DNA of 64,000 bases from an uncultured Dehalococcoidia bacterium (GCA_958295865.1 CATQHF010000002.1:309406-373405); one strand, 5' to 3'. Positions 18,308 through 26,625 are shown, counted from the first letter of the stretch. Notes: generated from the letters alone by a model not told the origin. Numbers and translations: made by a program.

Positions 18308-18657
18308 TTAATATCAACGCATACCTAGTCCACATACGCATGCGGTGTATGCGAAGCGCAGGGTGTTCGCACCATATCGTCATTCCTGCGAAAGAAAGTC
18401 ACCCCTGCGGAAGCAGGGGCAGGAATCCAGCGCTTTGAGGTAGCCTAGCATACACGAAAGCGCCTACATGCTGATGTTCTGCACTCCGTCTTCATGGGAA
18501 TGGCGCAAATCTCCACGCAACCTAGCCGCACTATGCCAGTGTTACCCGAAAGAGCCACCCCAAACCACCGCCCTTTTTTGCAATGCTAACCCAATTCGCG
18601 CTATCATTGCGCCAAATGGTGTAACATTCATGCGTACACTATGAGAACTACGACTAT
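18308..18657. repeat. gene-free stretch with a nested REP-like hairpin
   Basis: No gene is seen here. At 18381-18430 a nested palindrome occurs: outer arms ATTCCTG and CAGGAAT enclose inner arms CCCCTGC and GCAGGGG. It is the long form of the REP-like hairpin found between many genes in this window (the sister copy is at 20508-20557). The remainder, including the leader of the glutaredoxin-like genes, holds nothing else I can support. Confidence 0.6.
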
Positions 18658-18669
18658 GAGGTGAAGGCT

Positions 18670-18897
18670 TTGGCAGACAAGGTTATCGTCTATTCAACAA
18701 TCGGATGCGGCTACACGGACGTCGTGAAGAAAGAGCTGGATGATGCGGGCAGGGCGTATGAAGAGGTCAACCTGTCCCTGCACCCGCACAGATGGGATGA
18801 GATACTCGGGCATACCGAAGGCGTGCGCCTGACGCCTGTGGTCATCGACGGCGATGAGGTTACGGTAGGCGTGAACGGCATCGGCTGCGTGTCCTAG
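18670..18897 (+). CDS. glutaredoxin-like protein (CGYT)
   Basis: A 75-residue thioredoxin-fold protein. The redox-site position reads CGYT, so only the first Cys is kept, as in monothiol glutaredoxins. The TPVVIDGDEV segment is the cis-Pro loop. A C-terminal GIGC motif adds another Cys. The start is TTG 18670 after GAGGTG (18658-18663), the same arrangement as in the next gene. It probably shuttles electrons or a metal or flavin cofactor for the adjacent monooxygenase; that is inference. Confidence 0.75.
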   Translation: MADKVIVYSTIGCGYTDVVKKELDDAGRAYEEVNLSLHPHRWDEILGHTEGVRLTPVVIDGDEVTVGVNGIGCVS

Positions 18898-19002
18898 CGC
18901 CGCGCCGATAGTTCAATCCCCACTCCTCGGCGGGCTTGGGACACGCTCCCCCCATCGAGGTAAAGGGGCGTTGTGAAAACACTGGCAGACGGAGGTCAGG
19001 AC

Positions 19003-19239
19003 TTGGCAGACCCCAATATCATCATCTACACGCATCCCACTTGCGAAATCTGCGTTACGGTCAAGATGGAGCTGGACGAGAAGGGCAAGCAGTACCACGA
19101 GATCGACCTTGCCGAGCAGCCGGAGAAGTGGGCGGAACTCGAGGCGCTGACGGACGGCGACCGTATCACGCCCGTCACCGTGGAGGACGGCGAGGTTACA
19201 ATCGGCTACCATGGCATCGGCTGTATGTTCTACGACTAG
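19003..19239 (+). CDS. glutaredoxin-like protein (CEIC)
   Basis: A 78-residue paralog of the preceding gene with a dithiol CEIC site, the cis-Pro loop TPVTVEDGEV and the shared terminal GIGC. TTG 19003 is chosen as the start because GGAGGT (18991-18996) lies 6 nt before it; a GTG at 18973 lacks a site. The two genes look like a tandem duplication that diverged at the active site. The LLM monooxygenase gene begins 26 bp downstream. Confidence 0.78.
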   Translation: MADPNIIIYTHPTCEICVTVKMELDEKGKQYHEIDLAEQPEKWAELEALTDGDRITPVTVEDGEVTIGYHGIGCMFYD

Positions 19240-19265
19240 CGGTTTGCCCGTATGGAGAGGATTTG

Positions 19266-20415
19266 ATGCAATTCGGATCATTTATGGAGTTTCACTGCCG
19301 CGAGGGTGGGACGCAGGCGGACGCCTTCAGCGAGGCGTTCGCGCACATCGAGCTTGCGGAAGCGCTGGGGCTGGATGCCGTCTGGCTTGCGGAGTCCCAC
19401 TTCAACCCTGCGAGGTCGGTGCTGTCCTCGCCCCTCGCCATCGCTTCCGGCATCGCCGGAAGAACTAAGCGCCTCAGAATAGGCACCGCGGTCAGCGTGC
19501 TGCCGCTAGGCAACCCCCTTCGCACCGCCGAAGAAGCCGCCACCATCGACCACATCAGCAAAGGGCGCTTTGAGTTTGGCGTCGGGCGCAGCGGGCTGCC
19601 TGGCTCATACGAAGGCTACAACATCCCCTACTCGGAGAGCCGCGAGCGCTTCTACGAGTACCTCGACATCATCCTAGCCGCCTGGGGCGAAGAGCGCTTC
19701 ACCTACAAGGGCAAGTTCTACGACTTCGACGATGTCTGCCTCGTTCCCAAGCCCTACCAGCAGCCGCGCCCGCCCATTCGCATAGCCGCGACCACATCGG
19801 ACACATTCCCGGTAATAGGCAAGATGGGCTTTCCCATCTTCGTGGGCGTGCGTAGCATGAGTCTGGACGGCGTCGGCGAGCAGGTGGACAGCATCGGACA
19901 CATTCCCGGTAATAGGCAAGATGGGCTTTCCCATCTTCGTGGGCGTGCGTAGCATGAGTCTGGACGGCGTCGGCGAGCAGGTGGACAGCTACCGCAAGGC
20001 ATGGAAGGACGCCGGACACGACGGCGATGTCGATGTATCCCTGCGCGTTCCCCTGTATGTCGGCGAAACCGAAGAGGAGGCATTGAGCGTTCCGCAAGAG
20101 AGCTTCATGCGCCAGTTCAGACGGCTGGGCGGCCAGCTTTCCGCGTCGGCATCGCGCGCGGGCGCCGAACCGGGCGAGGCGCGCGCCGAGCGCGGCCAGC
20201 AACTCGCCGGCCTAGACTGGGAACGCGATGTCATCGGGCAGAAGGCAGCCGTCGGCACGCCCGACGCCGTCATAGACCAGCTGCGTAACATGAAAGAGAA
20301 GCTCAGCCTCAGCGGCGTAGTCGCCGAACTCAACGCCGGCGAACTCATACCGGAAGAGAAGATAGCCGCTTCTCTGCGCCGCTTCTGCGAAGAGGTAATA
20401 CCGGCGTTCAGGTAG
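19266..20415 (+). pseudogene. LLM-class flavin-dependent monooxygenase, frameshifted
   Basis: A bacterial luciferase-like monooxygenase starting at ATG 19266 behind GGAGAGG. The N-terminal part reads MQFGSFMEF, LGLDAVWLAESHF and RIGTAVSVLPLGNP, typical of F420- or FMN-dependent LLM enzymes. At 19795-19988 a 97-bp block is present twice in tandem. Because 97 is not a multiple of three, the frame shifts. The N-terminal frame then runs into nonsense and stops at 19952, while the C-terminal half continues in another frame to 20415. With one copy removed the frame is continuous, about 350 residues. Confidence 0.85.
19795..19988. repeat. 97-bp perfect tandem duplication
   Basis: Copy 1 (19795-19891) and copy 2 (19892-19988) are identical base for base. 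The block encodes the SDTFPVIGK to GEQVDS part of the LLM enzyme. It is either a very recent slippage duplication or an assembly join error in which an overlap was kept twice. Confidence 0.95.
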
Positions 20416-20743
20416 CGCGCGCCCATACGCGGCATCGCCCAACGGCAGACCGCGCGGCATATATCGTATGCGAAAATTGCATAAGCCTTTCTCGCTCGCT
20501 CACCCGTCATTCCTGCGAAAGAAAGTCACCCCTGCGAAAGCAGGGTCAGGAAGCCAGTACGACATAGCAACAGAGCGGTCTGAAAGGAAACGCTATCTGG
20601 TAAGAAGGTTGCATTAGTCCCTTCCCCCTTTGGGGGAAGGTTAGGATGGGGGTGAAAACGCTCGCCCATCCACGGCTAAACTGTACTAATGCAATTTTCT
20701 CATCTGGTACGCTTATGAATTACGCATTTCAGGGCAAAGATGG
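20416..20743. repeat. intergenic REP hairpin plus family A MITE copy 3
   Basis: Two repeats fill this gap. A nested REP-like palindrome lies at 20508-20557. A 100-bp family A element lies at 20602-20701 with 16-bp inverted ends (AAGAAGGTTGCATTAG and CTAATGCAATTTTCTC) and a perfect 7-bp target duplication, ATCTGGT, at 20595-20601 and 20702-20708. No gene is present. Confidence 0.85.
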
Positions 20744-20749
20744 TATAAT
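20744..20749 (+). promoter_or_regulatory. extended -10 promoter for NYN gene
   Basis: TATAAT at 20744-20749 is preceded by TGG, fitting an extended -10. It lies 50 bp upstream of the NYN-LOTUS start and just after the family A element. No convincing -35 hexamer is seen. Confidence 0.45.
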
Positions 20750-20798
20750 GCCAACAGGATATTGGAAGTCTCACGACTATGTGAATGGAATATAGATT

Positions 20799-22142
20799 TT
20801 GGTTGACGCAAATGTCGCAGTTCTGATTGACTATGAAAATGTCGGGCTAGACGCTATACAGCACCTGCTCGACCAGCTTTCCGATGTGGGCCGCGTGATA
20901 ATCCGCCGCGCCTACGGCGACTGGTCGGTGCAGCGGGGCAAGCAGGACCAGCTCCTCGAACTCGGCATTGAACCCATACACCAGTACCATTCCAACAAGT
21001 CCGGCAAAAACTCCAGCGACATTCGGCTGGCGATAGAAGCCATCGACTTGCTCCACAACTCCCCCATCGACACCTTCGTCATCGTCTCCTCGGACAGCGA
21101 TTTCGTCCCCCTAGTGGGCAAGTTGCGCTCCTCCGGCAAGAGTGTCATCGTAGCCGGACGCCGTGAAGCGACATCGCCCACGCTCATCAAGAGCTGCGAC
21201 CGCTACATATTCCTGGACGCCGAGAAGCGAGTCGTATCGCCGCAGTCCGCGCAGCCCCGTCGCAGGACGGGACGACGCGGCGGCCCCCAAGAAGCCAGAA
21301 TGGCTATGAACGAGACCAACTCCAGGTCCCTGCTGCTGCGCGCGATGGACGCATCCATGGACGAGGCGGGCGAAGTCGTCGGCTCCAAGCTGTACCAGAC
21401 GATGCGCCGCATAGAGCCGAGCTTCAACTTCAAGGACTTGAAGCACAGGCTGTTCACCCAGTTCCTCGACGCGCACACCGATGTCATCGATGTCATGCGA
21501 CCCAAGGACGGCACCGGCGATGTCATCGTGCAGCTGAGCAGCAGCCGCGAGCAGGCAAGGCCGGCCGCCGCATCGAACGGCCGCGCCGCAAGGTCGTCTG
21601 ACGCTCGGTCGTCAGATGCCAGAGTGTCAGATGCGAGCGACGAAGAGAAAGCCGCGCCAACGCAGCGAAACACCGACGCCAAGCCGAAAGCCGGTCCCGG
21701 TCGCGGACAGCCCAACCGCAGGCAAAGCGAGCCCAGAGGGCAGTCAGGGCGGCGACTGCTCGGCTCTACGCGCCCTTCCGATGACAAGCCTGAACCTGAA
21801 TCCGCTCCCGTTCCCGTTCCGGTTGAAGTCCCTGCCCCAAGCGATGAACCGAAGCAGGTCGAGGTCGAGGCATCTGCCCCCGCGCCCAAGCCGCAAGAGA
21901 GCGCGGCAGACACGAATGGCGCGTCCGTAGGCATCAGCTGGGAGCGCGCGGTCGACGCTGCATGGGCAAAGCGCGACGTCGACAGAATCGCCGGGCGCTC
22001 GGCGGCATCCGACGCTGCGAAAGTGCTGGGCGCGCCCAAGTTGGGAGCGTCGCAGTATCCCACGCTCGAAAAGCTGCTCTCCGCCAGCACGCTACTGCAA
22101 CTCAACTGGCGACGCGAAGGCAACGCTATCTTCCGAAAGTAG
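20799..22142 (+). CDS. NYN-domain putative RNase with LOTUS/OST-HTH domain
   Basis: A 447-residue multi-domain protein. Residues 5-140 are a NYN/LabA PIN-like nuclease fold with LIDYEN (Asp11) and the SSDSDF acidic motif expected to bind metal. Residues about 172-245 fit an OST-HTH/LOTUS RNA-binding winged helix. A long Pro/Glu/Ser/Arg-rich disordered linker (about 250-370) follows, then a C-terminal helical domain (about 375-447). It probably cleaves or binds RNA in the cytosol. The start appears to be TTG 20799. coaX follows 43 bp downstream on the same strand. Confidence 0.8.
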   Translation: MVDANVAVLIDYENVGLDAIQHLLDQLSDVGRVIIRRAYGDWSVQRGKQDQLLELGIEPIHQYHSNKSGKNSSDIRLAIEAIDLLHNSPIDTFVIVSSDSDFVPLVGKLRSSGKSVIVAGRREATSPTLIKSCDRYIFLDAEKRVVSPQSAQPRRRTGRRGGPQEARMAMNETNSRSLLLRAMDASMDEAGEVVGSKLYQTMRRIEPSFNFKDLKHRLFTQFLDAHTDVIDVMRPKDGTGDVIVQLSSSREQARPAAASNGRAARSSDARSSDARVSDASDEEKAAPTQRNTDAKPKAGPGRGQPNRRQSEPRGQSGRRLLGSTRPSDDKPEPESAPVPVPVEVPAPSDEPKQVEVEASAPAPKPQESAADTNGASVGISWERAVDAAWAKRDVDRIAGRSAASDAAKVLGAPKLGASQYPTLEKLLSASTLLQLNWRREGNAIFRK

Positions 22143-22185
22143 CGTCCACCGCGCCGCCGCATCCGCCTATATGGGGTGCGCCGCA

Positions 22186-22956
22186 ATGCTGTTAGCCATT
22201 GACATCGGCAACACCAACATCACGCTCGGCGTGTTCGACGAGGCGCGGATTGTCGCCACATGGCGGCTGTCAACAGACCGCTCCAAGATGCCCGACGAGT
22301 ACAGCATCATGCTGACCCAGCTGCTGCATCTGAGGGACATGACGGCGCGGCACATCCATGCCGTAGCCCTTTGCAGCGTGGTGCCGCCCCTGACGCCCAC
22401 ATTCGTCGAGTTGTGCAGGCAATACTTCGGCGTGGAGCCGCTGGTCGTAGCGGCAGGCACGCGCACCGGAGTTCGCATCCTGTACGATAACCCGCGCGAT
22501 GTCGGCGCGGACCGCATCGTCGACGCCGCCGCCGCGCTGAAGCTGTACGGCGGCCCCGTCATAGTCGTCGACATCGGCACCGCAACCGTATTCGACGCCG
22601 TAACCGCGAGTGGCGACTATCTCGGCGGCGCGATTGCCCCCGGCATGGCTATCGCCGCGGACGCGCTGTTCAGCAGCACATCGCAGCTGCGAAGGGTGGA
22701 ACTCGTCAGCCCCGATACGCCCATCGGCAGAAACACCATCCACGCCATCCAGTCCGGCGTCGTGCTGGGCTACGCCGACCTCGTGCGCGGCATGGTGGCG
22801 CGCTTCGACCGCGAGCTCGGCGGCGGCGCTAAGGTCGTGGCTACGGGCGGGCTGGCGCGCATCATCGAGGCCGAAGCCGGGGTGTTCGATGATGTGAACC
22901 CTGATCTCACGCTGACCGGACTGCGCCTCATCCACGATATGGCGACCTCATCCTGA
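22186..22956 (+). CDS. coaX: type III pantothenate kinase
   Basis: A 256-residue CoaX, the first step of CoA synthesis (pantothenate to 4'-phosphopantothenate). The ASKHA-fold motifs are clear: AIDIGNTNITLGVF at the N-terminus, VGADRIVDAAAA, VVDIGTATVFDAV and GGAIAPGM. ATG 22186 is chosen since the P-loop-like segment begins directly after it; ATG 22171 adds five residues. The next gene, coaBC, carries out the following two steps, so the pair forms a CoA operon. Confidence 0.93.
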   Translation: MLLAIDIGNTNITLGVFDEARIVATWRLSTDRSKMPDEYSIMLTQLLHLRDMTARHIHAVALCSVVPPLTPTFVELCRQYFGVEPLVVAAGTRTGVRILYDNPRDVGADRIVDAAAALKLYGGPVIVVDIGTATVFDAVTASGDYLGGAIAPGMAIAADALFSSTSQLRRVELVSPDTPIGRNTIHAIQSGVVLGYADLVRGMVARFDRELGGGAKVVATGGLARIIEAEAGVFDDVNPDLTLTGLRLIHDMATSS

Positions 22957-22977
22957 CCGCCCCGCCGGAGGTGTTAC

Positions 22978-24177
22978 ATGCCCGACCCGCTCGCGCAGCG
23001 CAGCATCGCACTCGGCGTTACCGGAAGCATCGCCTGCTACAAGGCGGTTGACCTCGCCAGCAAGCTGACGCAAGCGGGCGCGCTCGTCGATGTCATCATG
23101 ACGCGGGAAGCGTGCCAATTCCTCACTCCCCTCACCTTTCGCAGCATCACGCATCGTCCCGTCGTAACAGATGTGTTCGACCCGCAATCCGAGTTGAGCA
23201 TCGACCATGTAGCCATAGCCGAGCGCGCCGACGCGCTCATCGTCGCGCCCGCCACCGCGCACACGATAGCCAAGCTCGCGCTCGGACTTGCCGACGACGC
23301 GCTCACCACGACCGCGTTGGCAACGCAAGCGCCGCTCATAATCGCGCCCGCGATGGACGCCCACATGTTCGACAACGCCGCCACGCAGCAAAATGCCTCC
23401 ACCCTGAAGTCCAGGGGCTGCGTCATTGCGGGCCCCGCCGAAGGCAGGCTTGCGTCCGGTCTGGTGGGAAAGGGGCGCTTGCTGGAGGTGCCGCAGCTGC
23501 TGGGTTGCTTGCGACAGACGCTAGGACGCGGCGGCGACCTCGCCGGCCGCAAAGTCGTCGTGAGCGCGGGCGGCACGCAGGAGCCGATAGACCCCGTGCG
23601 CGTGATAGCCAACCACTCATCCGGCAAGATGGGCTTCGCCATCGCGGAGGCGGCGCGCGACAGAGGCGCGGATGTAACGCTGGTAACAGCGCCCACCGCG
23701 CTCGATTCGCCCTTCGGCGTGAATGTAGTGAAGATCGCTACCGCGCTGGAGATGCGGAGCGCATTGCAGAATAAATGCGCCCACGCCGACGCCCTCATCA
23801 TGGCAGCCGCCGTCGCCGACTGGCGTCCCGCCGCCGCCGCCGACCAAAAAGTCAAGAAGGGCAGTTCCGACACTTGGGACATAGAACTCGTGAAAAACCC
23901 CGACATCGTAGCCGGCATCTCCACCGAGTGCCTCATAAAAGTCGGCTTTGCGGCAGAAAGCGAAGACCTGCTGGCAAACGCCCAGAGCAAGCTGCTCAGC
24001 AAAGGCTTGCATCTAATTGCCGCCAACGACATCACCGCCGAGCACAGCGGCTTTGGCGCCGACACCAACAAAGTCATACTGCTCGACCGCGAAGGCGGCG
24101 AAGAATCCCTACCCCTAATGAGCAAGTACGATGTGGGACACGCAATCTTGGATAGGGTCGCAGGATACCTGAGTTAG
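22978..24177 (+). CDS. coaBC: bifunctional phosphopantothenoylcysteine decarboxylase/synthetase
   Basis: A 399-residue CoaBC. The N-terminal flavoprotein decarboxylase domain has GVTGSIACYKAVDL, DHVAIAERADALIVAPATA with the catalytic His, and the APAMD motif (usually APAMN). The C-terminal synthetase half begins near residue 186 with VVVSAGGTQEPIDPVR, followed by NHSSGKMGFAIAEAARDRGADVTLV and KVKKG. The decarboxylase flap reads RLASG, where many enzymes have a Cys. It follows coaX by 21 bp with GGAGG upstream. Confidence 0.93.
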   Translation: MPDPLAQRSIALGVTGSIACYKAVDLASKLTQAGALVDVIMTREACQFLTPLTFRSITHRPVVTDVFDPQSELSIDHVAIAERADALIVAPATAHTIAKLALGLADDALTTTALATQAPLIIAPAMDAHMFDNAATQQNASTLKSRGCVIAGPAEGRLASGLVGKGRLLEVPQLLGCLRQTLGRGGDLAGRKVVVSAGGTQEPIDPVRVIANHSSGKMGFAIAEAARDRGADVTLVTAPTALDSPFGVNVVKIATALEMRSALQNKCAHADALIMAAAVADWRPAAAADQKVKKGSSDTWDIELVKNPDIVAGISTECLIKVGFAAESEDLLANAQSKLLSKGLHLIAANDITAEHSGFGADTNKVILLDREGGEESLPLMSKYDVGHAILDRVAGYLS

Positions 24178-24279
24178 GGCGAACATCATCGCTTCCTTGG
24201 CGTTGCGCTTCACCAACCGCATTGTTAGAATAATCCACAATCAGACAAAAGCACACAAATGAAATCGGAGGAAATCACA

Positions 24280-24465
24280 ATGCCAATAGTACGAGTAGAA
24301 ATGTGGCCCGGCAGAACGCACGAGCAGAAGGCGAAGCTGGCAAAGGCGATAACGGATGCCATATCCGACATCGCCGGCGCGCCGCCCGAAGCAACCATCA
24401 TAGTCTTCGACGACGTGTCCAAAGACAACTGGGCAGAAAGCGGCAAGCTGGCATCTGATGTCTAA
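24280..24465 (+). CDS. 4-oxalocrotonate tautomerase family protein
   Basis: A 61-residue tautomerase. After removal of Met it begins with the catalytic Pro1 (PIVRVEMWPGRTHEQK), followed by LAKAITDAISDIAGAPPEA and the VFDDVSKDNW segment of the family. It interconverts keto and enol forms of a small dicarboxylic or aromatic catabolite. ATG 24280 is chosen because GGAGG (24267-24271) precedes it and Pro must follow Met. Confidence 0.9.
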   Translation: MPIVRVEMWPGRTHEQKAKLAKAITDAISDIAGAPPEATIIVFDDVSKDNWAESGKLASDV

Positions 24466-24480
24466 GCGGGCTTGTAAGCA

Positions 24481-24681
24481 GTGCCCAAAGTAAGGGATGC
24501 CATTCGGCTGGTGGAGCGAGACGGCTGGCGATTAGCGCGCACGCGCGGCAGTCACCGCCAATATCAACATCCATCTAAACCAGGATTGGTTACTATCGCG
24601 GGTCATACTGGAAACGATTTGCCGCTTGGCACTTGGCACAACATACTCAAGCAAGCAGGGTTGAGCAGGAGAGGCCGATGA
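24481..24681 (+). CDS. hicA: HicA-family mRNA interferase toxin
   Basis: A 66-residue HicA with a double-stranded RNA-binding-like fold. The catalytic His is in RTRGSHRQYQHP, followed by GNDLPLGTWHNILKQAGL. HicA cleaves mRNA and tmRNA unless neutralised by HicB. The start is GTG 24481. Its stop overlaps the HicB start (ATGA at 24678-24681), the classical toxin-first layout. Confidence 0.87.
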   Translation: MPKVRDAIRLVERDGWRLARTRGSHRQYQHPSKPGLVTIAGHTGNDLPLGTWHNILKQAGLSRRGR

Positions 24682-24998
24682 AGCTAGAGTACGCGGTCGT
24701 CTTTGAGCGAACGCCGAATAACTATGCGGCTTATGCGCCCGATGTGCCCGGATGCGGCAGCACGGGTAGAACCCTGGAAGATGCCCAAACCAACATCCGA
24801 GAGGCGCTCGCATTCCACATCGAAGGGTTGCTAGAACGCGACGAACCCTTCCCTGACGCCCGCACGTCGCTCGCGGACGCGATGAAGCGCCACCTCAAAG
24901 TTCTCGCTGAGTGCGGAGAAATCCCTTCGCCGACGGACGCGACTGTGGGCATGATAGAGTTGCGTATAGAATATCCGCAGGCTTTAGCGCGGCAGTGA
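24678..24998 (+). CDS. hicB: HicB-family antitoxin
   Basis: A 106-residue HicB with the partial RNase H-like fold: YAVVFERTPNNYAAYAPDVPGCGSTGRTLEDAQTNIREAL. It pairs with the upstream HicA through a 4-nt overlap, and AGGAGAGG gives a good ribosome site. No clear ribbon-helix-helix is seen at the C-terminus, so autoregulation by this copy is uncertain. The trp T-box promoter begins 60 bp downstream. Confidence 0.87.
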   Translation: MKLEYAVVFERTPNNYAAYAPDVPGCGSTGRTLEDAQTNIREALAFHIEGLLERDEPFPDARTSLADAMKRHLKVLAECGEIPSPTDATVGMIELRIEYPQALARQ

Positions 24999-25057
24999 TG
25001 CGGGCAATGTTCGCCCCCTTGCCCGTCATGGGCATGCGTCAACGAGCGATTCAATCC

Positions 25058-25086
25058 TTGACACCGCCCCCCAACCGCGCTAACAT
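25058..25086 (+). promoter_or_regulatory. sigma-70-like promoter of the trp T-box transcript
   Basis: TTGACA (25058-25063), a 17-bp spacer and TAACAT (25081-25086) form a near-consensus promoter. Transcription should begin about 25093, just upstream of the T-box stem I. Confidence 0.7.
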
Positions 25087-25104
25087 CATCGTGAACAAAC
25101 TCAC

Positions 25105-25440
25105 AACCAAAGGCCGTGAACAGGAGTAGTAAGCCCTCTAGCGAAGCTCAGAGAACCGGGTAAGGTGAGAGCCGGCGCTTGCGCGGAGGACTGAATGGAC
25201 CTGGAAGCCGCCACCCGAAAGCTTTTGCGTAGGCAAGGCGTTTGAAAACGCCGCCCGAGCGGGACGAGTAGGTATGGCCGGGATAGGCTCCGTTATCTAA
25301 GCCTGGGGCATCGAAGACATTGAACTTGTTTTCCGTGCCTGCAACGAGGTCGTCCGCTTCTGCGCGCGCTGAGGCTGTGGCGACGAACTAGGGTGGCACC
25401 ACGGATTTCAACCCGTCCCTTTCGAGGGCGGGTTTTTTTG
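25105..25440 (+). promoter_or_regulatory. T-box leader controlling trpS and the trp operon
   Basis: A canonical T-box riboswitch. GAGTAGTA (25124-25131) is the 5' side of the specifier-loop region, and CAGAGAACCGGG and GGTGAGAGCCGG lie along stem I. GAA followed by TGG (25196-25198) is the likely Trp specifier; another TGG at 25202-25204 is an alternative. The conserved T-box AGGGTGGCACCACG at 25390-25403 pairs with the uncharged tRNA acceptor end. An intrinsic terminator follows. Uncharged tRNA-Trp should stabilise the antiterminator and allow expression of trpS and probably trpEGDCF. Confidence 0.93.
25411..25440 (+). terminator. T-box-regulated intrinsic terminator
   Basis: ACCCGTCC (25411-25418) pairs with GGGCGGGT (25426-25433), followed by a run of T to 25439. 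The 5' arm lies directly after the conserved T-box, as needed for the competing antiterminator. Confidence 0.92.
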
Positions 25441-25555
25441 TTGGCAATTTTCAGGCGCGGGAGGTATCGGCGCGATGGGCATCATCCGCAAATCCTTGTG
25501 GTCAAGCGTATAGCCGCGCCACGAACATCATCACTTCAACGAGGTTATCAACGAC

Positions 25556-26608
25556 ATGACGACGCAAACACAGACTGAAACCTGCGAAGCGCAGACACTC
25601 CAAAAGCGGCGCGTCTTCAGCGGCATCCAGCCTTCCGGCGAGGTGCAGCTCGGCAACTACCTAGGCGCTATCAAAGGCTGGGTGGAACGGCAAGAGGAGA
25701 AGGTCAACTTCTTTTGCCTCGTCGATCTGCACGCCATCACCGTCTATCAGCAGCCGGACGAGCTGCTCCATCAGACGCGCTCCCTCGCCGCGATGCTCTT
25801 TGCCGCAGGGCTGCATCCCGACAAAAGCACCGTATTCGTGCAGAGCCATGTGGCGGCGCACGCCGAATCCTGCTGGGTGCTCAACTGCGTAACGCCTATG
25901 GGCTGGCTGGAACGCATGACGCAGTTCAAAGACAAGTCGGCGCGGCAAGAAAGCGTGTCGGCGGGACTGTTCGACTACCCCGTGCTGATGGCGGGCGACA
26001 TCCTGCTGTACGACTCCGATGAGGTGCCGGTGGGCGAGGACCAGCGGCAGCATGTGGAGTTGGCGCGCGACATAGCCATACGCTTCAATCGCATCTACGG
26101 CGACGCCTTCGTCGTGCCTGAGCCTATGATACCGGATATTGGAGCGCGGGTAATGGGCATGAACGACCCCACGGTCAAAATGTCCAAGAGTTACGCGCAC
26201 ATTCGCGGACACGCGGTTCGCATGCTGGACGAACCCAAAGAGATAGAGCGCACCGTCAAGCGCGCCGTTACCGACTCCGGCAGCGAAATCGCCTTCTCCG
26301 ACAACCCCGAAAAAGCGGGGGTGAACAACCTGCTCGGCATATACAAGGTCATCACCGACAAGTCGCAGCCCGAAGTAATCGCCGACTTCTCGGACGCGCG
26401 CGGCTACGGCGAACTGAAATCCCGCGTCGCCGAGGTCGTAATCGAAGCGCTGACGCCCATTCAGAAGCGCTACTACGAATATATGGACGACCCGGCCGAA
26501 CTTGACCGCATGCTGGCGCGCGGCGCGGAACAAGCCACAGCCGTAGCAACGCCCAAGATGGACGAAATCAAGCGGCTTGTAGGCTTCACCCTGCCGCAGC
26601 GCTCATAA
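25556..26608 (+). CDS. trpS: tryptophanyl-tRNA synthetase
   Basis: A 350-residue class I synthetase that charges tRNA-Trp. It shows SGIQPSGEVQLGNYLGA (the HIGH-equivalent with Rossmann entry), LMAGDILLYDSDEVPVGEDQRQHVELARDIA for Trp recognition and KMSKS in PTVKMSKSYAHI. Length and order fit TrpRS. It is the first gene after the T-box leader, so its expression responds to uncharged tRNA-Trp. Confidence 0.96.
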   Translation: MTTQTQTETCEAQTLQKRRVFSGIQPSGEVQLGNYLGAIKGWVERQEEKVNFFCLVDLHAITVYQQPDELLHQTRSLAAMLFAAGLHPDKSTVFVQSHVAAHAESCWVLNCVTPMGWLERMTQFKDKSARQESVSAGLFDYPVLMAGDILLYDSDEVPVGEDQRQHVELARDIAIRFNRIYGDAFVVPEPMIPDIGARVMGMNDPTVKMSKSYAHIRGHAVRMLDEPKEIERTVKRAVTDSGSEIAFSDNPEKAGVNNLLGIYKVITDKSQPEVIADFSDARGYGELKSRVAEVVIEALTPIQKRYYEYMDDPAELDRMLARGAEQATAVATPKMDEIKRLVGFTLPQRS

Positions 26609-26625
26609 CCAACAGGCTATCTAGG

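Noticed and set aside
19795..19988. Programmed frameshift as explanation of the broken LLM gene
   Set aside because: There is no slippery site; an exact 97-bp duplication explains the frame change.
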